Of a stretch of 64,000 nucleotides of DNA, positions 44,440 through 56,945 are shown piece after piece. The DNA comes from Polytrichum commune (taxonomy: Eukaryota; Streptophyta; Polytrichopsida; Polytrichales; Polytrichaceae): NCBI GenBank assembly GCA_950295325.1, contig OX485805.1:14309501-14373500 (forward strand), given 5' to 3'. The first letter of the stretch is position 1. Each line of letters starts with the position of its first letter. The notes under the pieces were generated by a model. The model searched no databases. It had not been told where the DNA came from and worked only from the letters and a program-made list of their open reading frames with translations. The position numbers and the translations under genes were made by a program.

Positions 44440-46838
44440 TATTGAATCTGCCTGCATGCGTTCATGAGTTTCGTGATCATGTCTTTTGCGCAGTGTGCGT
44501 CCTAGGATGATGATAGTTTGGGATGACTATGGCCGAGATTCCGTGTTCCTCCATCTAAACAAGGTGTCGCCATTCCGGGGGCGGCGACATGTGTATCATA
44601 AAAAAGAGAAATTTGTTTTCGTTCATCATGCTTATTCCTCTTTCACAAATCTTCTTGTCCTCTCCAGGAATTTTGGTCTTGTTGCAAAGAACTTGATAAG
44701 GTGAATCGAATGATGTAGTTGATCTCCATATTTCCCGCGGGCAACGGATGATAAGAGAAGAATAAGGAGATATATAATGCATGGGTCTTAGAAATTTAAT
44801 TAAGAGTTCTCAGAAGAAAAAAATTACTTAATAAGAGTGCATTTCTATAATTTTTCACGCCTTAATATCATACCTTATTGTAACACTTGATCTCTGAGCA
44901 TTATAACACTTTATGCTTTTACTAAGAAATTATCATGAAATGTCAGAGCCTTATTTTGCCGACGATCCATGTTTATTAAATCATATAGGTGTAGCCTCCC
45001 TTGACCTCCATTGCAATATTGGAGGAAGAATTCATGTGTTGCCTGCACAGAGAAATGGCCGGATGCATGGTCAGGTACAAGTTCCTGATTGTGCAGAGGG
45101 AACCTAGAATTAAAACGACGAGAGTATGATCTCCGGCCAACTCCATGATCAACACAAACTGTAATTCTTCCCTAGCTCTGTGATACATGAAGATTATGTG
45201 GCTGACCTTGTTTTCCATTCATGTCATGGATGCAGAAATTCACAATGCTGATGGATCAGGATGTCCCGGCAGGAAGGTAGAAAAAGCCTTATTTGATTAC
45301 TTTTTCTTATTAGGGCACCTATTGTTGAGTGGAATGTGGTTTGGTGTGGCTCCGAGAACGAATTAGCAAAAAAGAAAAGTTGTTTTTAAAAGAGATCGGA
45401 CTGCATGTTCAGAATATCATAGCCTTTCTAGGGTCACCAGTCAACATGATTTTTTTGGGGGGGGACCTGCATGATCATTTAATGAGCATGGAGAATCTTC
45501 ACTTTGATAACGAATAAGATCTTCATACGAGCTCCGAAAATTATGAGGAAAGTGGCCATGACCTCGATTTTGGATTTGCTAACCATCTTGAACTCATTGC
45601 ATGTTTTCCGTATCCTAGGAAAAGTAGGCTAGTTGGAAAACGCGACCATTCAAGACCCATCTACCTTGGAGGAAAGAATTCCATGTGCTGCCTGCACAGC
45701 TGCTCATGGCCAGATGCATGGTCAGGTACAAATTCCTGAGTTTGGTGTGACTTCATGGATGATGTTGTGTGCAGGGATGGAAGAATTTATGATGGTAGTA
45801 TGCTCTTTCCGGCCTCTCCATGATCGATCAGCGCCAAAATAAGAAGAAAAGAAAAGAAAATCTTCCCATGACCGTAAACCATAACCCTCGCTCTGGGACA
45901 CATGAAAATTGTCTCATCCTGTACCCTTGAGGTGCCAATGTTGTGTGGCTGATCTTGATTTCCCATTCCTGTCCTGCTGTAGACGGTCTTGCAGAGCACA
46001 AACTGTGGTGAAAAAAATTACCTATTACTAAGTGCCTCCTTCAAATGATTTTCTGGAAGTAATTTGTGAATACAGGATCACTCGAAGGGTTTGTATTAAC
46101 ATTGGTTCAACATTAACCCACTTCTAAAAGCTCAACATTGACATATTGGTCCGATTGAGAAATTTTGGAAGGGTGAATGGGAATGCAAACTTGACTTAAT
46201 TATTTTGCTTCAAATTTGTGTGTGGTTAAATCTGAAAATCCGCTCATAATTGGTGAGCATTTCTCACTGGCTGGTTGCAACAGAAGCACAAAATCTTTGA
46301 GAAAGAAGGGTGGATGACAATCTTTGTGTCGCACATGAAGCTCGGATCCGGAAAGCTGAATTCTCAGGTTTTTTAGGGTTTAAGGTCTTCTTGCAGACAG
46401 ATTGACTCTCCTCCGCCTTCAGACCACTGGAGGCAAATTTCCCATCTATGTATTTCCAAACTCTAGTTCCATTCGTTTTTCTGGCTCTGGCCATATCCAT
46501 GAAACCTCATATTTGTAACAGAAAAAAGCCTGCCTCCTCCTACGAGGCTCATGAGCTTGGTGCCTGGAAATATCAAGTCAGAAACTCTAACTATCGTGTT
46601 GGTTAGGAAAAACAACCATGATGATGGGTTCCCTACTCTGGAAGAGGGCTTCACCTCATTGACACAAGAAATCTGACTTCAATGTCCAGATAGAATCAAG
46701 CCCAAGGCTTTTGCAATGGAATAAAAGATGACGACATGCCCCATGGAGACATGATAAAATATCAGGTTTGTGTCACCAGGGCGGTCATCTTCTGCTGTAT
46801 TGACAAACTTGACCAACCACTCATTGTCTTCGTCTCCA
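44440..46838. other. No gene recognised; an internal ~250-bp duplication
   Basis: The stretches 44990-45240 and 45645-46000 are diverged direct copies (shared 'gccagatgcatggtcaggta', 'ttggaggaa', 'tgtgtggctgatcttg'-type words). On the minus strand 46264-46840 holds several coding-like but unrecognised frames, such as 46500-46264 (78 codons, VWKYIDGKFAS) and a 47-codon open stretch just left of the Mutator-type element. It may be a decayed gene; nothing supports a function. Confidence 0.4.
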
Positions 46839-46847
46839 ATGCAGATC

Positions 46848-47506
46848 TATGTTCGGGGAAAACTGACGGCTAGTTCATTATCAGCCGATGGATTTCCCCT
46901 CATGGCCAGTCCAAATTTCCAACCATCGGATGGCAATCCAACTGTAATTTCAATCCTCCGGCAATTAGCCAATGGACCAGAAAATGTCCCGGAAATGTAG
47001 CCGATTCTTCTTGTGAGAAACTGGATTTCAGTCGGAAGCATCTAGATCGTTATTTGTCTGGGGCATCTGATGATGCACTTGAAGAAGTACCCTAAACCTT
47101 AAACTTTTTGAATTATGCAACCTTTCCATGACCAAATCCAATTGCTTCTATGAAGAATTGGGGGACCCTTGGCCTTCAAGCGGTGAAGGCATTGCTAGGT
47201 TCAATTCCTGCCAAGGATATTAACTCTTCAAATTTAAAGTTTTGAACATGCCTTTCTTTTCACTTATTCAAGATTTTGTACTAAGAAATGATTTCTAATA
47301 ACTTTTCATACATTTTTTAAACAATTACTGCCGATATGAATTCCATTTAATCGGATATTGGCCAATGAAAATATGAAAATATAGGCAATTGGCCAATTGA
47401 TTTTACAAAAGACCGGCTGTTGCTGATGTAAATTGGGAAAAATCCGACCCTTCGTAGCAACTACCGGCAATTAGCCACTAAGGCTTCAAAAACTTCCCGA
47501 ACTCTG
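46848..47506 (+). mobile_element. Mutator-type (MULE) non-autonomous element, copy 1, 659 bp
   Basis: Flanked by perfect 9-bp direct repeats ATGCAGATC (46839-46847 and 47507-47515), the duplication length of Mutator-like elements. Ends are TATGTTCGGGGAAAAC and CTTCCCGAACTCTG, short imperfect inverted repeats around GTTCGGG. A second copy of identical length lies inverted at 62565-63223. No transposase is encoded. A 64-codon frame on the minus strand (47041-46847, with EITVGLPSDGWKF) is largely kept in the other copy, apart from one stop, and could be captured host sequence. Confidence 0.9.
47167..47216 (+). other. tRNA-like hairpin within MULE copy 1 (no anticodon arm)
   Basis: CCTTGGC pairs with GCCAAGG at the ends. 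CTTCA-AGCGG-TGAAG resembles a D arm (GGCC..CAAGCGGTGAAGGC). AGGTTCAATTCCT matches the T-loop / Pol III B box. Only about 50 nt long with no anticodon arm, so it is not a working tRNA gene but may be derived from one. Present in both element copies. Confidence 0.45.
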
Positions 47507-47589
47507 ATGCAGATCCAGAGGCAAACGAACATTAAAAAACCAATTAATTTGAAATTCAAATCCTGCAACAGCTACTATAGGTATAACAG

Positions 47590-48475
47590 ACATTAACTCA
47601 CACCCGCACAATGTCATTGAGGTCTATATGCATGTATGTGGTTTCAAATTCAAAACAACTTGACATTCTGACCCCACAAAAGACATAGAGACTTTTACCC
47701 ACACCCACACGATTGCAACGTTTGTATGTAAGTTGTGGATTTAGGGTTCTAAACAATTTCAAAGTCTGTCTGTATGTACAGTTGTTCCAATTCAAAACAA
47801 GTTGATATTCTGACTCCAGGGCCCACCGTTCAAAAATGTCGACTTAATCCTGTACTATGTATGTTGTTTCAAATTTCAATTCAAATGGGTTTAGGGTTTA
47901 GGGTTTAGGGTTCCTAAACATCACACTTGCAGGTTCGAACCTACAGTCGTACAATACTGGCCTGAATTGAAACCCCTTTCAATTCTTTGAAAATCACCTA
48001 AAGACCTAAGTTGTGCTTGTAAATGGAGCCAGAATTGAACCCCTTTTCCTTCTCAGAATTTCACCAGAGGCTTTGGTCTGCATGTATATTGTGGTTTAAG
48101 GGTTTCTAAACAAAAAATTCAAAGTCTATCTGTAAGATTGTTTAATTCAATTCAAAGATCAATTCAACACATGTTGATTTTCTGACCCCAAAGCCCACCA
48201 CTTTAAACAATCAACCCAATTCTTGTATGTATGATGTTTCAATTTTCTATTCAAAGGGGTTTAGGATCTAGGATTAAGGGCTCCTAAACAACACACATAC
48301 AGGTTTGATTCCCTAGCACTCTAAATCTACACCTGCACAAATTTGGCTTAAATTGAAACCTGATTCCATTTTTTGAATTTCATCAAAAGGCTAAAGTCAT
48401 GATTCTTGACGCAACCAGAATCGAAACCCTTTTCATTCTTTGAATATCATCACAGACTGAAGCGGTCTCTTTTTT
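47590..48475. repeat. Degenerate tandem repeat, period ~360 bp
   Basis: 'aaagtctgtctgta' at 47761 recurs as 'aaagtctatctgta' at 48121. 'gttgatattctgac' at 47801 recurs as 'gttgattttctgac' at 48173. 'aattgaaacc' plus 'tttcattctttgaa'-type words recur through the stretch. A TTTAGGG tract lies at 47888-47912. Confidence 0.6.
47888..47912 (+). repeat. Interstitial telomere-type repeat (TTTAGGG)3
   Basis: GGGTTTAGGGTTTAGGG and further units; short and internal. Confidence 0.85.
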
Positions 48476-49708
48476 TTTAGGGCTAAAAGGGGCCAAATAT
48501 CGAAACAAATTTGGGGACCACGAAAAACATGTGTTAAAATATCTCGGTTCACACAGTGGCATGAGTCATCGTTACTCCAGTTGGCATCTATCTAGAGCCA
48601 CAAAGCTCCACAAGTGCCACCCTCCACTAACCTAGAACGTTATTTTTTTTAGGTCTTTAGACATTGTTGGAACTTGTGTGATTGTGGGGGATGGATTCAA
48701 GGGGCAATACCTTGATGGCGCGCAATTGCCTCAGCCAAACAAAGAAGCCCAAACCCTCCCTCATTTATGTTTTATCTTGTGTTTGTTTTTGCTGTGATTT
48801 GTGGTTGTTCTTATGAATGTTATTAGAATGGCATGGGATGTGGTTGAATGCGAGGTGAATCTCGCATTTTGGTATGAGTGCAAGCAAGGTGAATCTCGCT
48901 TTTCTTGGTAATCGCTCACCTCTTGATAATTTGCTCTCTTTGTAACCTTGTCCTCTTGGTAAATAGCTCTCTTGGTAATTTGGTCCTCTTGGAAATTGTG
49001 CGGTTGTCCCTCCTTCAATGATCGACCTTGAATGTGAATCTCAAATTTGTGTCATTCACAATCAATGTCAAAGGGGGGTAAGTTGAAACGCAATATTGTC
49101 CTCAAATTATACTTCGTAAGCTCGAGGAATGTGTGCAATCCAAGGCCTTTGGATGTGCCCTTTGCTCGCTTCGCTCATGAGTCGGAAGCATCCTAATCTG
49201 GGAGCAAGACTTCTGACCTGGAGTGTACTCCACCCCTCCACGAGCAAATGTCACTATGAAGTTGATACACCCAGGAGGTCTACCCCTCACCCCCAAGCCA
49301 ACTACAAGATGAAATCCACGTTTTTAACCAACTTGAGGTTTGACTTTAGACCCTCATAGCCATTCTTTACACTCAAAAAAATTATATATCACCCCTGGCT
49401 ACTACTTGTTTATTATAAACATCACCATCCATTTCGATCTTACTTTCACTGTGTGTATAACCGACGTGTGAAAGATATTAAGTTATATTCGTCAAAACAT
49501 ACACTGTAAAATAAACATGTATTTCATAACCGCATACGCAACAATCTGCGATTCCCTGAAAGCCAACCAGTCAAAACCTTCCAAATACTCCGAAACAAGA
49601 AGGCCTGTGTCACTGAAGGCACACTTACTTACAAACGCAGGACTCACTCACTCCCAAAGAGTACAAAGAAAATCATGCAAATCAACTCCTCAAGCAGGGT
49701 GATTGACT
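48476..49708. other. Intergenic, no gene recognised
   Basis: No recognisable coding sequence. 48850-48990 holds imperfect repeats of 'gaatctcgc' and 'ctcttggtaat' words. Confidence 0.5.
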
Positions 49709-49721
49709 GAGGAATCATCTC

Positions 49722-49757
<36 letters not shown>
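49709..49757. repeat. (CT)n microsatellite
   Basis: About 24 CT units with one GT interruption. Confidence 0.95.
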
Positions 49758-49758
<1 letters not shown>

Positions 49759-49964
49759 CCAGTGGGCCTCCGCATCCTGGAGGTGCTTGTTGGTTGCCAG
49801 CCTTGATAATAGTGAGGAGTCCTGAACGAACAATGCGCTCCAGCTCTTATCACTCATTGTTGCAGAGTGAGTGAGTCCCGCAATTATTTATGCTCGCTCC
49901 CTCACTTGCTGCAGGATGCCAATGCAATTGGCTCAAATAATGGAGAGAGATAGAGAGACAGTGA

Positions 49965-50195
49965 TTGGGGAGATTTTTGGGCATAATCGGTTGAGATCCG
50001 AGTGTTTGCAAGTCCAACCGGTTACATGTTGATGACATCCTCCGGTTTTCCTTTTATTAAATTGGGATATATTCTTCTAAAAATTCCTCTAAAAATGATG
50101 GGTACTTTTTCCTGCAATCTTGACCGTCGACCGGTTATTTCTCAAACTCAACCGGTTCATCTGCAACTAACTGCCGGTTCTCCCTGATCACAGGG
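49965..50195 (-). repeat. GGGAGAACCGG repeat, inverted copy
   Basis: On the minus strand it starts GGGAGAACCGGCAG and ends 'cccaaaaatctccccaat'. Close to the full unit in the lipid-transfer protein intron, down to a shared open stretch RLDLQTLGSQPIMPKNLP. Confidence 0.8.
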
Positions 50196-50499
50196 GTGAA
50201 AGTAGAAATGGTTTCCGTCGCCATGACCATGTCATTCTTTTAGTCTTATAGGTAACTGTACCTCTCGCTCTTATTATATAAGTTAAGGTGGTACCAAGCA
50301 GCAGTACTAGTACAGAGGATTGGAAAAAGTTTTGTTCGTTTTTGTGGGGGGCCATCCCTTGTGAGTTACTCCGGTGACGCAGTCTCCCGTCCATTTAGAA
50401 ACGCCGCTTGGATGTGGCGGTTACGTGATGGTGTCGTCAACACTAACTTCTCGTTTGCATGTTTGCTACACTAAATATACGGTTAGTGAGTGTGGGAGA

Positions 50500-50830
50500 T
50501 TAGCGAAGGTGGTACTAATTAAGTTCCTTTACGTTATGACTGAGTGCCACCAAAAGAGCTTAGATGTAAAGGTTAGGAGGCAATGTTCATCTCAGGCATG
50601 AAAGTAACGGCACTTGGCGCTAATCGTTGAATGTATCGGCAGTTGGTACTATTCACTAACAAGCATGTGGTGCGCACTAATCACAAGCACGCACTAATTT
50701 TCTTCAAAGCTATGGTAAATGAGCATAGAATTGAATGTAGTGTCACTTGATAGCAACTTTAGCACTTGGTAACTTTGAGGTTTGGCCGGATTGTGCGTGT
50801 GACTTGGATTAGTACCACACATGCTAGGCA
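50500..50830 (+). repeat. Dispersed repeat X, copy 1
   Basis: Shares an ordered set of words with 61640-61910: 'gagtgccaccaaaag', 'ggcacttggcgc', 'aatcacaagcacgca' and 'ggtaactttgaggtttggc'. No coding content. Both copies lie beside a GGGAGAACCGG repeat. Confidence 0.6.
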
Positions 50831-52069
50831 GGTTTGCGTCAACCCAAGTCATGATTAACCGGCTATTATTCCCGGCCTAGATAAGCAAAGGTTGACAATC
50901 TCATTGAGCATGCCCAAATGAGAAAAGGAACAACGCATTGAGGTTGACTAGTGTCATGTAATGCAAAACTTATAAGGGCTCAATTTTGTTGTATTGGGTG
51001 GAATATTGGTTTTAATGTAGGTTTAGACGAAAGGTGAAACAATTTTAAGAGAAAGCATGGTTGATTTTCAACGTGCCCCAATGAATAGTTTGGGACACGG
51101 GTTGGGACGGTTATGGGGGTTGTTCACAATGAAAAAACTATGGATCCAGAGGAGGATTTAAGTAATTACAAGTGAGTGTTTCTAAAATTGTAATATATTC
51201 ATATGATGTACAACTTATTATAAGTTGATGTTTCTACCAGGTTTAAACCAATTTGTAAAGCCAGTCATGCATATCATAAAATCCATATAGACTTCAAAAA
51301 TAGGTTAAATGATTCAAAGGGTCACTTTAAGCACCCACTAGTGCAAGATGCAATGTAATTTACATAAGTTGTAACTTGCTGTTGAGGGCAGATAGCAGGT
51401 TTGACCGCTAACCTCCCAAGAAGCCGAAACATGGCTATGAATTGGTCAAACTAAAATTGCTTGAGGGCTTTAGTCAAAGGGATGAAAGTTCCTTGAAGTC
51501 TACTTTCCACACTATTTTACGGACTTTGAGAACTGTAAAATTTGAGTTCTTATCTTACACCTGCAAGCTAGGTAAAGGAATTCAAGTACATGGCACATTT
51601 CCTATCAAATTTTCAGTATTGACAATGCTGTAAGACAAATTCACTGTTGTGTTTATAAACCTCTGTTACATATTCTGTATATTTGTTGTTGTTTTGTAGG
51701 TTCTGGAATCAATTGCAATTTCCCTCTTTCAAAACGAATCACAAAACTTCATGAATGATTAAGCATGTCCTTCCCTGTTCATTCTGTCACAGAGATTCAT
51801 GGATTGTACTTAATAAATCAACAAAAATCGATGGTCTAAAAGTAGAAGCGTAAAGTATTGTTGACCAACTTGAAATGGAAATAGAATGAGAGAATTATTT
51901 CAAATGAGTGTACCTCTCACGATCAAATTTTCTAACAATCATGTCCCCTATAAGTTTTGTGATTGGCTCATTGTAATCGTATCCTGATGCACTAATTTAG
52001 GGCCTTTGAAGCTAATTCCAACTATCAAATTAACACCCAAAAATGTAACTTCCATCTTCCTAATCGATG
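50831..52069. other. Intergenic, no gene recognised
   Basis: No frame with recognisable content. Confidence 0.5.
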
Positions 52070-52080
52070 TACTAGAGGTA

Positions 52081-52331
52081 AGGTCCGGGATGATAGTGGA
52101 GAGGTACCCATATCCGGAATGAAGTGGTTGGCAGTTTGATTACCGCTGTGAAATCTTCTCTCTACTTGACGGGAAAGAAAAAAATAACTAGGTAAGTAGG
52201 AAGCCAAGACCCCACCCACGACAAGGTAGGTAGTAAACTCTACCATGCACCAAGAGGATTCTTGAGCAGGGTAGGGCCGACGGGCTTAAATTCGCATCGG
52301 ATTGCCCAACGTTAGTATTTATTTATTTATT
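52081..52331 (+). mobile_element. tRNA-type SINE, copy 1 (251 bp)
   Basis: Flanked by a perfect 11-bp duplication TACTAGAGGTA (52070-52080 and 52332-52342). The head AGGTCCGGGATGATAGTGGA holds a degenerate Pol III A box, and GTTGGCAGTTTGATTACC lies where the B box of copy 2 is (GGTTCAATTCC), so it has decayed here. The body ends 'cgcatcggattgcccaacgt' and the tail is an ATTT run. Relative to copy 2 it lacks about 18 bp near the head. Confidence 0.88.
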
Positions 52332-52342
52332 TACTAGAGGTA

Positions 52343-53554
52343 CGCTTGTATCACTATGGGGATGATAGTTTCTTACCACTAGTTCTCTCCCACTAGACGG
52401 GTTTGAAATCTATGAATTTGGACTGAGAATCCTTTTTGATAGTAGATCATAAAACCATCAAGTGAAACGGGGATTGATGTTGAGAAACCGCGATTCCCAT
52501 AGTGTATCCAACAGTTCCCTCTTGCCAAATAAATAGGCTTGGCAATTAAGTTGGGGTTAACTTTCACGCATGAGAGAGGAATTTCTTGCGTATCAATGTA
52601 GGTCTCTCATCCATCCAACATAAATACTTGACCTCCTACATGTCAGTGGCCGATTCATCGTCAATGCCTTGGACTATACTAATTCAAGGTCCTTAGAGCT
52701 AATTCCGGTGTCAAATCAACTGAAAATATTCACCTCCGGGTTGCATACTAATTTTCAAGGCTTTTATGTCGGATGAATGAGAGATATGCTCGTGCCCAAT
52801 ACTTATCTCTCTCCAACTTTCACTACTTTGGCACGGAGAGCAAAAGAATTATCACGTACAAATGCACCTCTCATTCATCCAATATAGAAATCTTGAAATA
52901 GTATGCAGCCCGAAGGTTACTATCCCTAAATCATTCGAGAGCCAAATAAGTTATTTTAAAGACCCCGAAGTAGTCCACGCCAAGTCACCGGGGTGAATTG
53001 ACCAAATAGCTATAGGGAGTCAAGTATTTACACTGGATGGATGAGAACTACACTCGTATGATAAGGCCCCCTCTTCCTCTAGCACTAGGGTAGATGTACC
53101 TAATACGGTTTTCGGTCTTAAACAATCACATCAATTGACGAGTTCTTTCAACTGCCCTAACTTTAGATTCAATCCGAAGCAGTGGGACCCTGACATCCAG
53201 AGGCTTTATTCTTGAATCTACTGCTGGACCCATGAACATAGCTCATCAACTTAGTAATGTTAGGGCTAATCACCTTGTACTACATACTTGCATGTTTCAT
53301 CTAAGCCAAGAAGTGGCCCCGTGCGGAGAGAGAAAAGTGTCCGTATAAGACCCGCGTAGCTTACAATTCAATACTCTCTAAGTTTGAATAAAGTTGACTT
53401 GTAAGTTAAAATTTCAATTGGTGAAGTTTCGGAGCACTACCTGCAAACAGAGTGTACTAACTTAGCAGCTTTCAAGAACCATCAGCATGTTACATTATTC
53501 ATAGCAGTGGTTGGAGATAAACATCAACTCCACTGTAGCTTAACAGGCTGCAGC
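52343..53554. other. Intergenic, no gene recognised
   Basis: No gene recognised. A CAG-triplet run lies near 53551-53566 at the edge of the following array. Confidence 0.5.
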
Positions 53555-55975
53555 AGCAGCAGCAGCGCAAGTGCCTATTCGCGATCATGGTCCCATCGCC
53601 AATCTATAGTGTACCAGAATTTTGATTAGGCTAGGACTCAAGATCAATCAAGCTGGGATTGAATTTCAGTCAAGCTGGAACCAATAGTGCCATGACACAT
53701 GTCTTGATTTTGAGTGCTAAAACGAGGAGGAATGAGTGATTGAAAGGAACACTTATGGCACACTCTAGACATTGGTAAAATGTTTGGGCCAACTCTTGAC
53801 TTCAAAAATTCACACTAATTTTGATTCAAGGGTTGAAGTTACCAAAATTAGTCATCAACTACACTATAGATTAAGAGGTTGCAACAGCAACAACTATAGT
53901 GGAGGTGCCTATTCCTAATCACGACCCCATCGCCAATCTACAGGGTATTGTAATTTTGATTAGGTTAGGACTCAAGATCAATCAAGTTGGATTGAATTTC
54001 GGTCAATTTGGAACCAATAGTGCCATGACACATGTCTTTGATTTTGAGTGCTAAAACGAGGAGGAATGAGTGATTGAAATGAACACTTATGGCACACTCT
54101 AGACATTGGTAATATGTTTGGGCCAACCCTTGACTTCAAAAATTCACACTAATTTTGATTCAAAGGTTAAAGTTACCAAAATTAGTCATCAACTTCATTG
54201 TAGCTTAACAGGTTGCAACATCAACAACTATAGTGGAGGTGCCTATTCCTGATCACAACCCCATCACCAATCTACAGGGTATTGTAATTTTAATTAGGTT
54301 AGGTCTCAAGATCAAACTGGGATTGAATTTCGGTCAAGCTAGAACCAATAGTGCCATGACACATGTCTGGATTTTGAGTGCTAAAACGAGGAGGAATGAG
54401 TGATTAAAATGAACACTTATGGCACACTCTAGACATTGGTAATATGTTTGGGCCAACTCGTGGCTTCAAAAAATCACACTAATTTTGATTCGAGGTTTAA
54501 AGTTATTGAAAAAAAAAATAGTCATCCTCTTGATTCCTATCTTCTTACACGGGGAAAATTTGCACCACCTTATGTTTTCTAAATTTGGCACAGGATCTCT
54601 TACGTGATCGGTTATGGGTGCCTCTACTCTACACAACTTTATATAGGCATCATAAGAAATGTGGTGGTACTTGATTGATATTAATGTACTTAGAATAGAG
54701 GCACCCGTAACCGTTCACTTAAGAGATTTTGCGCCAGATCTAGAGAAGTATAGGTGGTGCAAATTTTTCAGTTGTAGGAAGATAGAAATCATGAGGACTG
54801 CAAATTTTTCGGTAATCTTGTTCCTTAGATTGAAGTCCTTTCGAATTTTTCAAGCCAAAAGCACGCCCGAACATACTACCAATGTCTAGAGTCTGCCATT
54901 ATCGCTCATTCCTCCTCACTTTAGCACTCAAAACTAGGACTTGTGTCATGGAGTGTCATTGGTTCTAACCTTATCGAAATTCAATCCCACCTTGATCAAA
55001 ATTCCGGTACTCTATAGATTGCCAATGGGGTCCTAATCGGAATATGTGTTCCTACTATAGATTGGATGCTTTGTTTGGCCACTCATGAACTGGACATTGA
55101 GGGGATGACCACCAATTAGAGTAGAGGCGCCTATTCCCAATCAGGACCCCATTGGAAATGTATAGGGTGCCATAAATTTGATAAGGGTGGGACAAAATTT
55201 TGATTAGGATGAGCATTGAATTTCGATCAAGCCGGAACCAATAGTGCCATGACACATGTCCTTGGTTTGAGTGCTAAAGTGAAGAGGAATGAGCAGTTAT
55301 GGCAGACTCTAGACATTGGCAATATGCTCGGGCCAAGTTTTGACTTTTAAAACTCACAATAATTTCAATTTAAGGAACAAAATTACCCACAAAAAAAAAT
55401 TGCAATCCTCTTGATTTCTATCTTCCTACATCGGAAAAAATTGCACCGCCTTATACTTCTCTAGATCTAGCACAAAATCTCTTAAGTGAGGAGTTAAGGA
55501 CTCCTCCACTCTAGGGACACCATACCCGGTTGCTTGTCCAAGTGGACAATGAAGAAGCAATTGCAACAACTATAGTAGAGACGCCTATTCCCAATGAGGA
55601 CCCCATCGGCAATCTATAGGGAATTTCAATCAAGTTGGAATTTAATTTTGATCAAATTGAGACTAAATTTCGCTCGGGCCAGAATCAATAATGCCATGAA
55701 CATGTTCTAGTTTTGAGTGCTAAAGTGAAGAGGGGTGAGTAATTAAAATGAGTGGTTATGGCAAACTGTAGACATGGATAATATGTTTGGGTCAACTTTT
55801 GGCTTCACAAATTCATAATAATTTCAATTTAAGAAAGAAAAAAAATACCAAAAAAAACTACAATCCGCACGATTTTCATCTTCCTACATGGAAAAAATTG
55901 CAGCACCTTATACCTCTCCAAATGTGACGCAAAATCTCTTAAGTGGTAGGTTATGGATGCCTCTATTCTATCATG
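53555..55975. repeat. Array of six GAGTAGAGGC TIR elements, direct and inverted
   Basis: The word GTGCCTATTC starts at 53571, 53905 and 54239, an exact 334-bp step twice, giving three direct tandem units. The third unit runs on to 54641 and ends GGTGCCTCTACTCTA. An inverted unit follows at 54693-55070, then direct units at 55115-55510 and 55571-55975. Units share 'gccatgacacatgtc' and 'agactctagacattgg', and the full ends read as inverted repeats of AGAGTAGAGGCACC. The solo copy at 1128-1493 is the same family. No coding capacity. Confidence 0.85.
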
Positions 55976-56945
55976 CACTTTCCTATATAAGTGCATCCAT
56001 ATAAGTATGATTTTCCATTGTTTGTTCACGAGTAAAGGAGAGAGAGGGAATTATTGCTTGTGACAATGTTCAAGGAGTTGATTTTTTTGATGTCGGCTTC
56101 TTATATCGAATGGAGATATTTATCTACAGAGAGAAATGGGGCCTGAAGGGACAAAAGGAATCAAAGGTGCCAGGTATAGATTTGAATCCTGATAGTGTTA
56201 ATTCCCGTGCAAATGTCACTTTACTACACTATATACTAAGGTACTGCCGTCAACAAGTGAGTGCAACAGTATCATCAAGTGAAGTCACGGTTGAAGTGTT
56301 TACATCATATATATGCGACATCAAATATATAATAGCACCCCTTTGGCCATTTATAATAGCGGTGTGAGAAGAATGCAAGAATTATTTTAGAAAAGCACCC
56401 AACTTTGGCCAATCACTATGGCTGATCGGGGATCTATCCACTCAACGAGGCGGTGTAAGAAGCGATCCACGAAAGGGGGATAACTCCTTTATTTAATAGA
56501 AGATCCTCACCTGCAATAAGGCTGATTTTGTGGTGATTCTCACTTAGCAATTCAACATCAATAGACCCCCCCCCTTCGGCAACAGTAAAAGACTTTTTCC
56601 TTAAGACAACTTGGAAAATTTCTGTAGATTGCATGTGAATTTATTATTTTTTGGATTTTTTTTCCTGTAGAGTCTATATAGATACACTAGTCTATGAAAA
56701 AAAATTCAATCTAATTAACCTTCTTGAAATAGCAATAGTTTCTTAAAGTGTCACTTTAAGGCCTCAGTACCTTATTACAAAAACCTATCATGATGATCTG
56801 GAAGCTTATCATCACGTAACTGTGCCTCCTTCCATCACTCTTGCAAGTTCCACTCAACTTCCGGTACTCAAATTTTATGAGAGTCAGTTGACATCTTGGG
56901 ATATATACAACCTTGTTTTTGTTAATTGGTTTTTCTCTAAGACCA
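55976..56945. other. Intergenic, no gene recognised
   Basis: The frame 56110-56367 (85 codons) has no motif I recognise. Confidence 0.45.

Noticed and set aside
44486..46000. Small plus-strand frames at 44913, 45329 and 45633 as genes
   Set aside because: The similarity between 44913 and 45633 frames comes from a local DNA duplication, and neither keeps a common reading frame beyond a few residues.
47167..47216. A functional tRNA gene
   Set aside because: Only 50 nt, no anticodon arm, and embedded in a transposon. Kept only as a tRNA-like module.
42065..47912. Chromosome end or telomere
   Set aside because: Only three to four TTTAGGG units at each of two internal sites, with genes on both sides.
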